Origin: Alteromonadaceae bacterium UBA2620
GTDB taxonomy: Bacteria > Pseudomonadota > Gammaproteobacteria > Enterobacterales > Alteromonadaceae
DNA length: 27,937 nt
Direction of reading: 5' to 3'
Assembly: GCA_002339125.1 (NCBI GenBank)
Contig: DDJQ01000070.1
Coordinates: 1 to 27,937, forward strand
Of the stretch, positions 1-8,153 are shown one piece after another. Each line of letters begins with the position of its first letter. Positions within the stretch are counted from its first letter, which is position 1. Below the pieces are notes generated by a model that saw only the letters and a list, made by a program, of their open reading frames with translations, was not told the DNA's origin and made no database searches. The position numbers were made by a program, and so were the translations under genes.

Positions 1-132
1 GATACGTGAATCAGAACAGGTAATGAAAAGCACTTCAGGATTTTGACCAGTGGCGAGCTTTTTAAACGCTGCCTTCTTTTCTGGAAAAACTTCTTGTTGG
101 AATTTTGCAACACCAGAGATAACGTGGTCCAT
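1..132 (-). CDS. Beta-class carbonic anhydrase, N-terminal 44 residues (partial)
   Basis: The reverse strand from an ATG at 132 encodes 44 residues that run off the window edge. They begin MDHVISGVAKFQQEVFP and end in LFITCSDSRI. The CSDSR motif is the hallmark of beta-carbonic anhydrases: Cys39 is a zinc ligand and the Asp41-Arg43 pair gates the active site. The enzyme interconverts CO2 and bicarbonate in the cytoplasm. A good AGGAG ribosome site lies 7 bases before the ATG. The gene is divergent from the LysR-type regulator at 270, an arrangement that often means the regulator acts on the shared intergenic region. Only the N-terminus is visible, so the subtype (Can- or CynT-like) cannot be decided. 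Confidence 0.88.
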   Translation of the reverse strand, partial: MDHVISGVAKFQQEVFPEKKAAFKKLATGQNPEVLFITCSDSRI

Positions 133-223
133 TTAGTCGCTCCTAAATATGAAAATAGAAAATTAAATAAAATACCAAATCATTGTTACCTGATAGGTTA
201 ATAGAAAAATAGTTTACTTAGTG

Positions 224-238
224 ATAGTCTAAGGCTAT
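224..238. promoter_or_regulatory. Candidate LysR/OxyR-type operator, ATAG-N7-CTAT
   Basis: ATAG at 224-227 and CTAT at 235-238 form an inverted repeat with a 7-base centre. This contains a T-N11-A core and matches the outer bases of one OxyR box (ATAG-N7-CTAT). Further ATAG words lie upstream at 193, 201 and 209, spaced 8 bp apart. The site is 32-46 bases before the regulator's ATG, between two divergent genes. Binding by the adjacent regulator is inferred. Confidence 0.45.
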
Positions 239-269
239 ATGTTGGCATTATTTATTTGGACTTAAGTTT

Positions 270-1211
270 ATGATCACCTCAACCAAGTCAGTTACCTACA
301 CGCAGTTTCGCTACTTTGTGGCACTGGCGAGGGAGCTAAGTTACCGCCGCGCGGCGCAGGTTTTAGGCATAAGTCAGCCAACCCTGACCTCGCAGATTAA
401 CGTGCTGGAGAAAAGCCTCGGCATATCCCTGTTTGAACGTTCCCGCAGTGGCACGCTGCTGTCGCCGGAAGGCCGTGCCTTGTTACCGCTGGCCGAAGAT
501 GTGCTGCAGTCGTCCATCCGGTTTGAGGAAAAAGCTCGTGACATTGCCGGTGGTAACCGAACTACTTACCGACTCGGGGTGCCGCCAACACTAGGGCCAT
601 ATTTGCTGCCATTTATTTTGCCGCAGTTACACAAAAGGTACGCCAAGCTAAAGTTCTATGTGCGGGAAGCTGCGCCCACGCAACTGGTGCAGGGTTTATT
701 CGATGGACATTTTGATATCATTATCTCGCCGGGCTCCCACGAATCGTCGCAACTGGTAGCGAGTAAACTGTTTATTGAGCCACTTAAGTTTGTTGTTCCC
801 AGTGACCACGCTTTGTCCGGCCTTCGTTATATAGAGCCGGAGCAAATTCATGGCGAAACGGTGTTAACGCTGGAAGAAGCCCATCATTTTCACCATCAGG
901 TTCATGAAATTTGTATGAAAATCGGCGCTCAGGTGACCCGGGATTATGAGGGCACGAGTTTAGATACACTTCGGCAAATGGTGGTTATGGGGATGGGCGT
1001 GGCATTTCTGCCGGGCCTTTATGTTCACTCCGAACTGCATCAACCGGACGAACTGCACGTGTGTGAATTAAAAGATACGCCAATTGAGCGTCAGCATAAT
1101 CTGGTGTGGCGGAATACCGCGCCGGGGCGGGTATTTTTCCGTGAACTTGGCAATGAGATCCGGCGCATCCTGTCTGATACCCTTGGTCATGCTGTAAGAG
1201 TGGATAGTTAA
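270..1211 (+). CDS. LysR-type transcriptional regulator, OxyR-like, lacking the sensing cysteine
   Basis: A 313-residue LysR-type regulator of standard length. The winged helix-turn-helix covers about residues 10-70 (RRAAQVLGISQPTLTSQI). The effector domain from about residue 98 follows E. coli OxyR closely, for example GPYLLPFILPQLH and GTSLDTLRQMVVMGMGVAFLP. In that alignment OxyR Cys199, the peroxide-reactive residue, corresponds to His206, while OxyR Cys208 corresponds to Cys215. The disulfide switch therefore cannot form in the usual way. The gene is divergent from a carbonic anhydrase. It may control that gene in response to a signal other than peroxide, but target and signal are inferred. 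No strong ribosome site precedes the ATG. I would not call it oxyR. Confidence 0.85.
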   Translation: MITSTKSVTYTQFRYFVALARELSYRRAAQVLGISQPTLTSQINVLEKSLGISLFERSRSGTLLSPEGRALLPLAEDVLQSSIRFEEKARDIAGGNRTTYRLGVPPTLGPYLLPFILPQLHKRYAKLKFYVREAAPTQLVQGLFDGHFDIIISPGSHESSQLVASKLFIEPLKFVVPSDHALSGLRYIEPEQIHGETVLTLEEAHHFHHQVHEICMKIGAQVTRDYEGTSLDTLRQMVVMGMGVAFLPGLYVHSELHQPDELHVCELKDTPIERQHNLVWRNTAPGRVFFRELGNEIRRILSDTLGHAVRVDS

Positions 1212-1558
1212 TAACTTATGAAAATCTACTCGGTAAATATGCCAGGCATACTGGCCGGTAATATTTACCGCGAACACCGCAGCTTTTACCTTTCATTTTG
1301 GCCTTTGCGCTACCAACACCTGTAAAACAGTGCGATGCCCGCTATAGCCGTTACTTCAACCAGTTGATTTCCCGACACTTTGGCTAACCGCCCGATGTCT
1401 TGGGCGATTGTGCATACATATTGCGTAGCTCATCTGCCTGTACAGCCCTTAAAAAGAAAGGCTTAAGGGCTCGGTAAAAAATATAAAAAATGCGCTGACT
1501 CATCGTTTGTTATAATAAAATAGTATAAAATTCACTATAGCGTCATAAATTTTTCATA
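1212..1558. other. Intergenic region with inverted repeat and candidate promoter
   Basis: This stretch of nearly 350 bases has no convincing gene. It holds a perfect 9-bp inverted repeat, AGCCCTTAA at 1444-1452 and TTAAGGGCT at 1463-1471, with a 10-base loop. This could be an operator or a weak terminator hairpin. An AT-rich promoter-like segment follows. Short ORFs here lack ribosome sites. Confidence 0.5.
1508..1516 (+). promoter_or_regulatory. Candidate extended -10 promoter for the CPBP gene
   Basis: TGTTATAAT reads as an extended -10 element (TG-N-TATAAT) with a consensus hexamer at 1511-1516. No good -35 hexamer sits at the expected distance, which an extended -10 can tolerate. Transcription would start about 55 bases before the ATG at 1577. 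Confidence 0.4.
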
Positions 1559-1576
1559 TTGTTGTGGGTTTCGTTA

Positions 1577-2212
1577 ATGCAAGCAAAACGCTGGCTTGAG
1601 CTGTTCAGCCTGTTTATTGTACTGCCGCTGCTGTTTCTGGCCGGGGTAAAACAATTTGGTCCTTATCTGCTGGTATTGCTGGCAGGTGTTGGCGGCGTTT
1701 GTTTGTGGCTGCTGGTGTCAGATAAGACCTTTAAACGGGTCCGGTTATGGAACTGGCAGGAAGGTAAACCTCATCTTAAAGCTTCGCTGCGCCTGTTTTT
1801 ACCCTGGGCGCTGGCAACTGCAGCCATTGTGTACTTCTGGTTACCGGAGTCATTTCTTCAATGGCCGGCTGAACAAACCTCCCTGTGGCTGTTAACTTTA
1901 CTGCTTTACCCCCTGTTTTCAGTGATCCCGCAGGAAATTATCTACCGTACATTTTTCTTTCACCGCTATAAAGCTATCCTGCCCACGCATTCACTGCGGC
2001 TGGGGGCGAGTACCTTTTTATTTGGTTTTGCCCATGCCATATACGGTAACTGGCTGGCAGTAGCGCTGTCGGCGGTGGGTGGCGCCATGTTTGGTATGCG
2101 CTATCTGCAAAGCCGCTCCACAGCGGTGGTAGTCATTGAGCACTCATTGTGGGGCTGTTTTCTGTTTACCATCGGCCTGGGTTCTTACCTTTCGCTGCAA
2201 CACACGGTGTAG
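1577..2212 (+). CDS. CPBP-family intramembrane protease homologue
   Basis: About 211 residues, strongly hydrophobic, with some six to seven membrane segments. It has the three CPBP (CAAX protease and bacteriocin-processing) motifs. Motif 1 is QEIIYR at 119-124, where the family consensus is EExxxR. Motif 2 is FGFAH with His153. Motif 3 is IEHSLWG with His189. The first glutamate of motif 1, usually taken as catalytic, is Gln119. As I recall, a PQE variant occurs in a bacterial subgroup, so this may be a subfamily trait rather than damage. I chose the ATG at 1577; the frame also opens at a TTG at 1559, but neither start has a clear ribosome site. It is convergent with the DUF3080 gene. Its substrate is unknown. 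Confidence 0.75.
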   Translation: MQAKRWLELFSLFIVLPLLFLAGVKQFGPYLLVLLAGVGGVCLWLLVSDKTFKRVRLWNWQEGKPHLKASLRLFLPWALATAAIVYFWLPESFLQWPAEQTSLWLLTLLLYPLFSVIPQEIIYRTFFFHRYKAILPTHSLRLGASTFLFGFAHAIYGNWLAVALSAVGGAMFGMRYLQSRSTAVVVIEHSLWGCFLFTIGLGSYLSLQHTV

Positions 2213-2223
2213 CTGATATTGCG

Positions 2224-3270
2224 TTAACCGGGCGCGGTGGGGGATAGGTGACAGCGCCCCAAAAAGCGCTGCCATAATTTTACATGGTCCTGCATAGCCT
2301 GCTGATAGGCGACAAAACGAGTTTGCTGAGCGGTTAAAAACGTTCGGAACGATTCGGGCAGCGCTTCTTCCTCGCGCCATTTGTTTAGCAGCGGCGCAAA
2401 CTGATAGTTAAAATCGTTGATATGACCGCCGAGGGGCTGGATCCGCTCAATGAAAAACAGGTAAAACACATTGCGTAAAATGTTTGCCTGCTCTGTGGCA
2501 CTACCATCGGGGCAGGCTGTGTTAGCAAGCAGGGGATCCAGCTGTGCGGTAAGAGTGGGCAAGCGCGTTGCTATCTGATGCTGAGCCTGCCATACGGAAG
2601 CGGGCAGGCGAGTGGCGCCAATCGCCTGCAACTGTGCTTCCAGGCTCTGCTCTAAACCATTGTCGGGCGATAAGTAACTGTCGAGCTGCCGGAACAAAGT
2701 GAGTTGGCCGGCAATGTCTACGGTATCGGTAAATAGCTGAGCTGGCTGAGGCCGGCTGAAGGCGTCCCGGGTCTCGTCGCTGAGCACCAGCATATTACTC
2801 CAGTGCTCAGGGTAGGCAGCCTGCTTGGTCGCATACCAGCTTTGCATTGTAGAGAGCAATTCAAGGACAGTTTCATCGTTTTGTTGGCTTACAAAGCTAA
2901 TGCAGTCTGATAATGCCGCTAATAGCTGGCGTTCATACACCAGACGCTGAGAATAATGTTGTATTTTTCCCAGTGCCGTGTTGCGCTCGGCCACCAGGTT
3001 GCCCAGCTCACACTGCTGCAACTGATAAAAACGAGTCAGGTTAATGTCCAGCTGCGCCGGCGCCGAGTGCAGCATTTCACGCTGTGGATAGTCAGGTGCT
3101 GGTTGCTCTTCTGCAGCGGTTAGCCCGGTATCCAGTACCCGCCCCAGCCGTTCGCTGTATTCACTGATATCGTCGCTCACCTGATGCGGTGAACAAGCGG
3201 TAATACACACTAATAACCAGAGGGTATATAGCATCCCCCTGATACGGTGCTGCCAGCCAGACTCCTGCAA
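2224..3270 (-). CDS. DUF3080-family lipoprotein
   Basis: A 348-residue protein with a lipoprotein signal: basic N-terminus, a hydrophobic stretch LYTLWLLVCITAC, and an ITAC lipobox with the lipidated Cys near residue 26. The rest is mostly helical and soluble (QLQQCELGNLVAERNTALGKIQHYSQRL), consistent with the uncharacterised gammaproteobacterial DUF3080 family. The TTG start at 3270 keeps the basic residues before the hydrophobic core and has AAGGG about 9 bases upstream. A downstream ATG at 3234 would give a signal peptide without positive charge. It starts 10 bases after the fructosamine-kinase-like gene ends, so the two probably share a transcript. Periplasmic face anchoring is inferred and no function is known. 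Confidence 0.75.
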   Translation of the reverse strand: MQESGWQHRIRGMLYTLWLLVCITACSPHQVSDDISEYSERLGRVLDTGLTAAEEQPAPDYPQREMLHSAPAQLDINLTRFYQLQQCELGNLVAERNTALGKIQHYSQRLVYERQLLAALSDCISFVSQQNDETVLELLSTMQSWYATKQAAYPEHWSNMLVLSDETRDAFSRPQPAQLFTDTVDIAGQLTLFRQLDSYLSPDNGLEQSLEAQLQAIGATRLPASVWQAQHQIATRLPTLTAQLDPLLANTACPDGSATEQANILRNVFYLFFIERIQPLGGHINDFNYQFAPLLNKWREEEALPESFRTFLTAQQTRFVAYQQAMQDHVKLWQRFLGRCHLSPTAPG

Positions 3271-3280
3271 TGAACTGCCC

Positions 3281-4180
3281 TTATAGTAGTTGTTGATTCA
3301 GTTGTACTATGTCGTCCTGCGCGGCCTGCAGGTAATGACCGCCAAATAATACGGCATGATTCAGGATGTGGTAAAGCTGGTATAGTTTGCGCCGGCTCCG
3401 GTAACCCTCATCGAGTGCCCAGATAGCGTTGTACCCCTCGTAAAACGCGTCGGGCAGACGGCCAAACAATTCGGTCATGGCGACGTCGGTTTCTCTGTCG
3501 CCAAAGTAGACAGCCGGATCGAACAACACCGGTTGATGGTGATGAAAGCCCAGGTTACCGCTCCACAGATCGCCATGTAATAAGGACGGCTGTGGCTGAT
3601 AGCCCTGCAGAAAATGGTAAATCTGCGTGGTACAAACATCAATGTTACACCACACATGGCCTTGCCGCGCCAGCAGTTCCAGCATAGCCCCAATGCGCCT
3701 TTCAGCAAAGAAAGTGGCCCAGCTGTCGGTGGCAGTATTCACCTGTACCGAGCGGCCAATGTAATTATTCCGGGGCCAGCCATATTCAGGGCCGCTGGTT
3801 GTGCGGTGTAAATGGGCCAGCTGTTTACCGCAGGTCAGCCAGTCTTCGCTGGCGCTTTGCGACAGTTTGAAATACTGCATGACCAGGTATTCGTGTAGCT
3901 GGTGTCCTTCTTCGAGCACGCCGTAACAAATCACTTTTGGGGTACGAATACAGGCCGCATTGGCGAGCGCTTTTAAACCATCGGCCTCGGCGTCCAGCTC
4001 GGTATTGTCTACCGAGGTCAGAGTACGGTATTTAACAAAGTAGCGCTGGCTGTCATCACGAATAACCGCGCATTGGTGGGTGTCGCCTCCGGCTACCGGT
4101 TGACGGTTCTGACAGACAAATAAGTGGCCGGAGTGCTCACTGATTTGTTCGCTGATAAATTGCCACATGGTTGTATGCAT
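3281..4180 (-). CDS. Fructosamine kinase family protein (kinase-like fold)
   Basis: About 299 residues matching the bacterial fructosamine-3-kinase/YniA family, which phosphorylates sugar adducts on amines (ketosamines) and so helps reverse protein glycation in the cytoplasm. Visible motifs are the ATP-site lysine in YFVKY, the catalytic loop LLHGDLWSGNLGF, and the metal-binding segment LFDPAVYFGDRETDVAMTELFG. The length is typical. The start is uncertain: GTG at 4186, ATG at 4180 or ATG at 4168 (MWQFI) are possible, with only a weak GAAG before 4180. It is followed in the same direction by the DUF3080 lipoprotein and is divergent from the symporter at 4377. The exact substrate is not shown by the sequence. 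Confidence 0.85.
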   Translation of the reverse strand: MHTTMWQFISEQISEHSGHLFVCQNRQPVAGGDTHQCAVIRDDSQRYFVKYRTLTSVDNTELDAEADGLKALANAACIRTPKVICYGVLEEGHQLHEYLVMQYFKLSQSASEDWLTCGKQLAHLHRTTSGPEYGWPRNNYIGRSVQVNTATDSWATFFAERRIGAMLELLARQGHVWCNIDVCTTQIYHFLQGYQPQPSLLHGDLWSGNLGFHHHQPVLFDPAVYFGDRETDVAMTELFGRLPDAFYEGYNAIWALDEGYRSRRKLYQLYHILNHAVLFGGHYLQAAQDDIVQLNQQLL

Positions 4181-4329
4181 CTTCACACTTTTTTTTGAGT
4201 ATGGAATATATTTGCCTGTTTGCCAGTTCCAGCCGCGACGATCAGCAGTGTTTTCGGCGACATAAACTGTCTGAATCCGACAAATCGCTCAACATAACAA
4301 ACGAGGGCGCTTGATTTAATGTACTTTTT

Positions 4330-4358
4330 TTGTCTTTATAACAAGTTACTACTATAAC
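4330..4358 (+). promoter_or_regulatory. Candidate promoter for the DASS symporter
   Basis: TTGTCT at 4330-4335 and TATAAC at 4353-4358 are separated by 17 bases, a normal sigma-70 layout. Transcription would begin close to 4365, which leaves a very short leader before the ATG at 4377. Confidence 0.35.
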
Positions 4359-4376
4359 TATACGTTGTTTCTTCTT

Positions 4377-5846
4377 ATGGCGATTTCAACCAAGCAAGCA
4401 GGGCTGGGGCTCGGCCCAGCAGTTTTTCTGGGTATTTTACTGGGATTCAGTCCTGACAATCTGAGTCAACAGGGTGTGGCTGTGCTGGCCGTTACCCTGT
4501 GGGTGGCAATCTGGTGGATCACCGAAGCCATACCGATTAGCGTAACGGCTTTATTGCCCATTGTATTGTTGCCGCTATTTGGCGGTGTGAATATCGCCGA
4601 TGTCACGGCTTCCTATGGGCACAAATACATTTTTTTATACATGGGTGGTTTTATTCTGGCGATTGCGATTGAGCGCTGGAACCTGCACCGGCGTATCGCA
4701 CTGACTATTATTTATGTCGTTGGCAGTAACGTGCCACGTATTATCCTGGGCTTCATGTTGTCTACCGCGTTTTTATCGATGTGGATTTCCAACACGGCCA
4801 CCACGGTGATGATGTTACCCATCGGCGTGGCTGTGGCGAGTCAGTTTCTGGGCCATTCTGCATTAAATCCCAAAGAGGGCGAGCAGTTCAGTAAGGCGCT
4901 GATGCTGGCGATTGCCTATTCGGCCTCCATTGGTGGTATGGCCACGCTTATTGGTACACCGCCTAATCTGGTGCTAGCCGGTATCCTGCAGCAAATCTAT
5001 GGCATTGATATCAGCTTTGCTACCTGGTTTATGTTTGGCTTTCCTATTAGCGTGGTGTTGCTGACCATATGCTGGGTATACCTCACCCGGTTTGCTTTTG
5101 CCTGCAAAGACAGTCAGTTTCCGGGCGGACGTGAGGAAATAGCCAAACTACGCGAGGCCCTTGGGCCCATGAGTTACGAGGAAAAGCTGGTGCTCACGGT
5201 CTTTGTGGGTACCGCGTTGATGTGGGTATTCCGCTCTTATCTGCAACACTTTGTGCCGCAGCTCGACGATACCATTATTGCCATTATCGCCGCGACGACC
5301 TTGTTTTTGTTCTCCTCGAAAGATAAAACGCAGCCCATCATGACCTGGGAAGAAGCGGTGAGAATGCCCTGGGGCACCATAGTGTTGTTTGGTGGCGGAA
5401 TTGCCATTGCCGGTGGCTTTCAAAAGTCCGGGCTGGCCAGCTGGATAGGGCAGCACCTGGTATTGCTGGAAGCCTTACCGCTGTTTTTACTGGTGGCGAT
5501 TTTAATTGCGGCGGTTAACTTCCTGACTGAGATAACCTCAAACCTCGCTACTACCACGGTACTACTGCCCATACTGGCACCCATGGCACTGGCGCTGGAT
5601 GTGCATCCTTACACCCTAATGGTGGCGGTGACCGTTGCTGCTTCCTGTGCTTATATGCTGCCTGTGGCTACGCCACCCAATGCCATTGTATTTGGCTCCG
5701 GCTACCTGAAAATTGCCGATATGTTTAAAACCGGTATCTGGATGAACTTTATTTCAATTATTTTACTGTCCTTTGCGGTGTACTGGCTATTGCCAACTCT
5801 GTGGGGCTTTGAATTGAATGGATTTCCGGCGGGATTTAAACAGTGA
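4377..5846 (+). CDS. DASS (SLC13-type) sodium:anion symporter
   Basis: A 489-residue inner-membrane carrier of the divalent anion:sodium symporter family, normally importing C4-dicarboxylates, citrate or sulfate with Na+. The internal two-fold repeat of the family is clear: one SNTATT with ATLIGTPPNLVLAG, and a second SNLATTTVLLP with LPVATPPNAIVFGSG. These paired Ser-Asn-Thr/Leu and Pro-Pro-Asn motifs form the substrate and sodium sites. WWITEAIPISVTALLPIVLLPLFG near the N-terminus is also typical. The frame opens at a TTG (4365), but the ATG at 4377 gives a more usual N-terminus. Neither has a good ribosome site. It stands alone. The particular anion carried cannot be told from the sequence. 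Confidence 0.87.
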   Translation: MAISTKQAGLGLGPAVFLGILLGFSPDNLSQQGVAVLAVTLWVAIWWITEAIPISVTALLPIVLLPLFGGVNIADVTASYGHKYIFLYMGGFILAIAIERWNLHRRIALTIIYVVGSNVPRIILGFMLSTAFLSMWISNTATTVMMLPIGVAVASQFLGHSALNPKEGEQFSKALMLAIAYSASIGGMATLIGTPPNLVLAGILQQIYGIDISFATWFMFGFPISVVLLTICWVYLTRFAFACKDSQFPGGREEIAKLREALGPMSYEEKLVLTVFVGTALMWVFRSYLQHFVPQLDDTIIAIIAATTLFLFSSKDKTQPIMTWEEAVRMPWGTIVLFGGGIAIAGGFQKSGLASWIGQHLVLLEALPLFLLVAILIAAVNFLTEITSNLATTTVLLPILAPMALALDVHPYTLMVAVTVAASCAYMLPVATPPNAIVFGSGYLKIADMFKTGIWMNFISIILLSFAVYWLLPTLWGFELNGFPAGFKQ

Positions 5847-5854
5847 TGATACAG

Positions 5855-5885
5855 GCTGCACTGAAAGTGGTTTTTTCAGTGCAGC
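5855..5885 (+). terminator. Hairpin downstream of the symporter
   Basis: A perfect 12-bp stem pairs 5855-5866 with 5874-5885 around a 7-base loop, starting 8 bases after the symporter stop. No T run follows the stem, so it is a terminator-like or transcript-protecting hairpin rather than a classic intrinsic terminator. Confidence 0.5.
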
Positions 5886-5971
5886 GCTGCCCGCAAAGGT
5901 AAAATAGCGGTGAAAAAAACGGCGAAATCACGGCGCGGGGTTAAATCACCGCCAAACCGGTCACTCAGTCA

Positions 5972-5999
5972 TTGCATGTGGCGTCTCAATGGTTATAAT
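5972..5999 (+). promoter_or_regulatory. Probable thrS operon promoter
   Basis: TTGCAT at 5972-5977 and a consensus TATAAT at 5994-5999 are 16 bases apart. Transcription would begin near 6006, giving a leader of about 100 bases before thrS. In E. coli the thrS leader folds into an operator bound by threonyl-tRNA synthetase. I could not identify the equivalent fold here by eye. Confidence 0.6.
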
Positions 6000-6104
6000 C
6001 CGAGCCTTATTGGGAACTTACCCTTAGCCGCGGTCAGCGGAATTTTCACATCAGACGTTAACACAAGTGGCACAGAGTAGGTGTCACCACTGTAAGGATA
6101 TTTC

Positions 6105-8021
6105 ATGCCAGTTATTACTCTTCCTGACGGAAGCAAGCGCTCCTTCGATAACCCTGTCTCAGTTTTAGATGTTGCCAACGATATCGGTCCTGGTCTGGCT
6201 AAAGCCACCGTTGCCGGTAAAGTGAATGGTGAATTGGTTGACGCGGTTGATATCATTGAACACGATGCAGACTTACAGATCCTCACCGTGAAAGACGAAG
6301 AAGGTCTGGAAATCGTTCGTCACAGCTGCGCGCACTTATTAGGGCATGCGATTAAACAGCTCTATCCGGATGTTAAAATGGCCATTGGTCCGGTCATCGA
6401 CAACGGCTTTTACTACGACGTGGATATGGAGCACTCGCTGACCCAGGAAGATATTCAGCAGCTTGAAAAGCGCATGCTGGAACTGGCTAAGACTAACTAC
6501 GACGTAGTTAAGAAAACCGTTAGCTGGCAGGAAGCCCGTGATGCGTTTGTAGAGCGTCATGAACCTTACAAAATTGAAATTCTGGATGAAAACATCAGTC
6601 AGGATGACAAGCCAGGCCTGTATCACCACGAAGAATACGTGGATATGTGTCGTGGTCCTCACGTACCAAACATGAAGTTTTGCCATCACTTTAAACTGAT
6701 GAAAGTGGCCGGTGCTTACTGGCGTGGCAACAGCGACAACAAAATGCTGCAACGGGTTTACGGTACAGCCTGGGCAGATAAGAAACAGTTAAAAGCTTAC
6801 CTGACACGTCTGGAAGAAGCAGAAAAACGCGATCACCGTAAAATCGGTAAAACCCTTGATCTGTTCCATTGGCAGGAAGAGGCACCGGGTATGGTGTTCT
6901 GGCACAACGATGGCTGGTCTATCTATACCGAACTGGAAAAATACGTGCGCGATATGCTGCGTAAGTACGCCTACGATGAGGTGAAAGGACCATTAATGAT
7001 GGACCGCACCCTGTGGGAAAAATCCGGACACTGGGACAAGTACGCTGACAACATGTTCACCACCGAATCAGAAAAGCGTGAGTATGCCATTAAGCCTATG
7101 AACTGCCCGGGTCACGTGCAAATCTTTAACCAAGGCCTTAAGTCTTATCGGGATCTGCCATTACGTATGGCTGAGTTTGGCTGTTGTCACCGTAACGAAC
7201 CATCCGGTGCTCTGCACGGCTTAATGCGGGTACGCGGCTTTACCCAGGACGACGCGCATATTTTCTGTACCGAAGAACAGATGCTCGATGAAGTGTGTAA
7301 CTGTATCGACATGATTTATGATGCCTACGGCACATTCGGCTTTGAAAAAATCGAAGTTAAATTGTCGACTCGTCCGGAAAAACGAGTGGGTAGTGACGAA
7401 ATCTGGGACAAAGCTGAAAAAGCCCTGGCCGACGCACTGCACAGCAAAAATATTGAATTTAAATACTTACCGGGTGAGGGCGCGTTCTACGGTCCGAAAA
7501 TCGAGTTTACCCTGTATGACTGTCTGGATCGCGCATGGCAGTGTGGTACCGTGCAGGCTGACTTCTCCATGCCAGGCCGCTTAGGTTCGTCGTACGTGGC
7601 AGAAGACGGTGAGCGTAAAGTACCGGTTATGATTCACCGTGCGGTACTGGGCTCGCTGGAGCGTTTCATCGGTATTCTTACTGAAGAGTATGCCGGGTTC
7701 TTCCCGTTATGGCTGGCACCCAAGCAAATGGTAGTGATGAACATTACCGATAACCAGGCCGAATATGCTCAACAGGTGGTTGATTCACTGCAAGCTCAGG
7801 GCTTTAGAGTGAAGACCGACTTGAGAAATGAGAAGATTGGCTTTAAAATTCGTGAACATACGCTAAAACGCGTACCTTATATGCTGGTGGTTGGCGATAA
7901 AGAAATGGAAGCAGGCAAGGTTGCCGTGCGTTCTCGTCGTGGTGAAGATTTAGGCAGTATGCCTTTACAAGACTTTATTACGCTGGCGGGTGAAGAAATC
8001 GCTGGAAAAATCATCAAATAA
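6105..8021 (+). CDS. thrS: Threonyl-tRNA synthetase
   Basis: A 638-residue protein, essentially full length and collinear with E. coli ThrS. It charges tRNA-Thr with threonine. Domains in order are TGS (residues 1-62), the editing domain with its HxxxH site (RHSCAHLLGHAIKQLYPD) and CRGPHV, the class II catalytic core with MNCPGHVQIF and the motif 2 region FGCCHRNEPSGALHGLMRVRGFTQDDAHIFC, and the C-terminal anticodon domain (VPYMLVVGDKEMEAGKVAVRSRRGEDLGSM). The TAAGGA site 7 bases before the ATG fixes the start. It heads the translation cluster and has its own promoter candidate. Confidence 0.98.
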   Translation: MPVITLPDGSKRSFDNPVSVLDVANDIGPGLAKATVAGKVNGELVDAVDIIEHDADLQILTVKDEEGLEIVRHSCAHLLGHAIKQLYPDVKMAIGPVIDNGFYYDVDMEHSLTQEDIQQLEKRMLELAKTNYDVVKKTVSWQEARDAFVERHEPYKIEILDENISQDDKPGLYHHEEYVDMCRGPHVPNMKFCHHFKLMKVAGAYWRGNSDNKMLQRVYGTAWADKKQLKAYLTRLEEAEKRDHRKIGKTLDLFHWQEEAPGMVFWHNDGWSIYTELEKYVRDMLRKYAYDEVKGPLMMDRTLWEKSGHWDKYADNMFTTESEKREYAIKPMNCPGHVQIFNQGLKSYRDLPLRMAEFGCCHRNEPSGALHGLMRVRGFTQDDAHIFCTEEQMLDEVCNCIDMIYDAYGTFGFEKIEVKLSTRPEKRVGSDEIWDKAEKALADALHSKNIEFKYLPGEGAFYGPKIEFTLYDCLDRAWQCGTVQADFSMPGRLGSSYVAEDGERKVPVMIHRAVLGSLERFIGILTEEYAGFFPLWLAPKQMVVMNITDNQAEYAQQVVDSLQAQGFRVKTDLRNEKIGFKIREHTLKRVPYMLVVGDKEMEAGKVAVRSRRGEDLGSMPLQDFITLAGEEIAGKIIK

Positions 8022-8153
8022 CGGTATACTCGCGCATCTAATTATGCAGCGTGGCTGTCGTTGTACTATGCAAATAAGCAAGTGTCTGATTTCCATATAA
8101 TTTGTTGAAAACAGGGAATCAGGTAAAGATTAAAGTAGTTGGAGGAATAGCAC

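Noticed and set aside
1218..1319. Short ORF of 33 residues after the LysR gene
   Set aside because: It has no ribosome site and no recognisable protein features; it is probably chance.
8073..8101. Possible infC promoter (TATAAT at 8096-8101)
   Set aside because: No acceptable -35 hexamer or extended -10 is at the right distance, and thrS read-through is sufficient.
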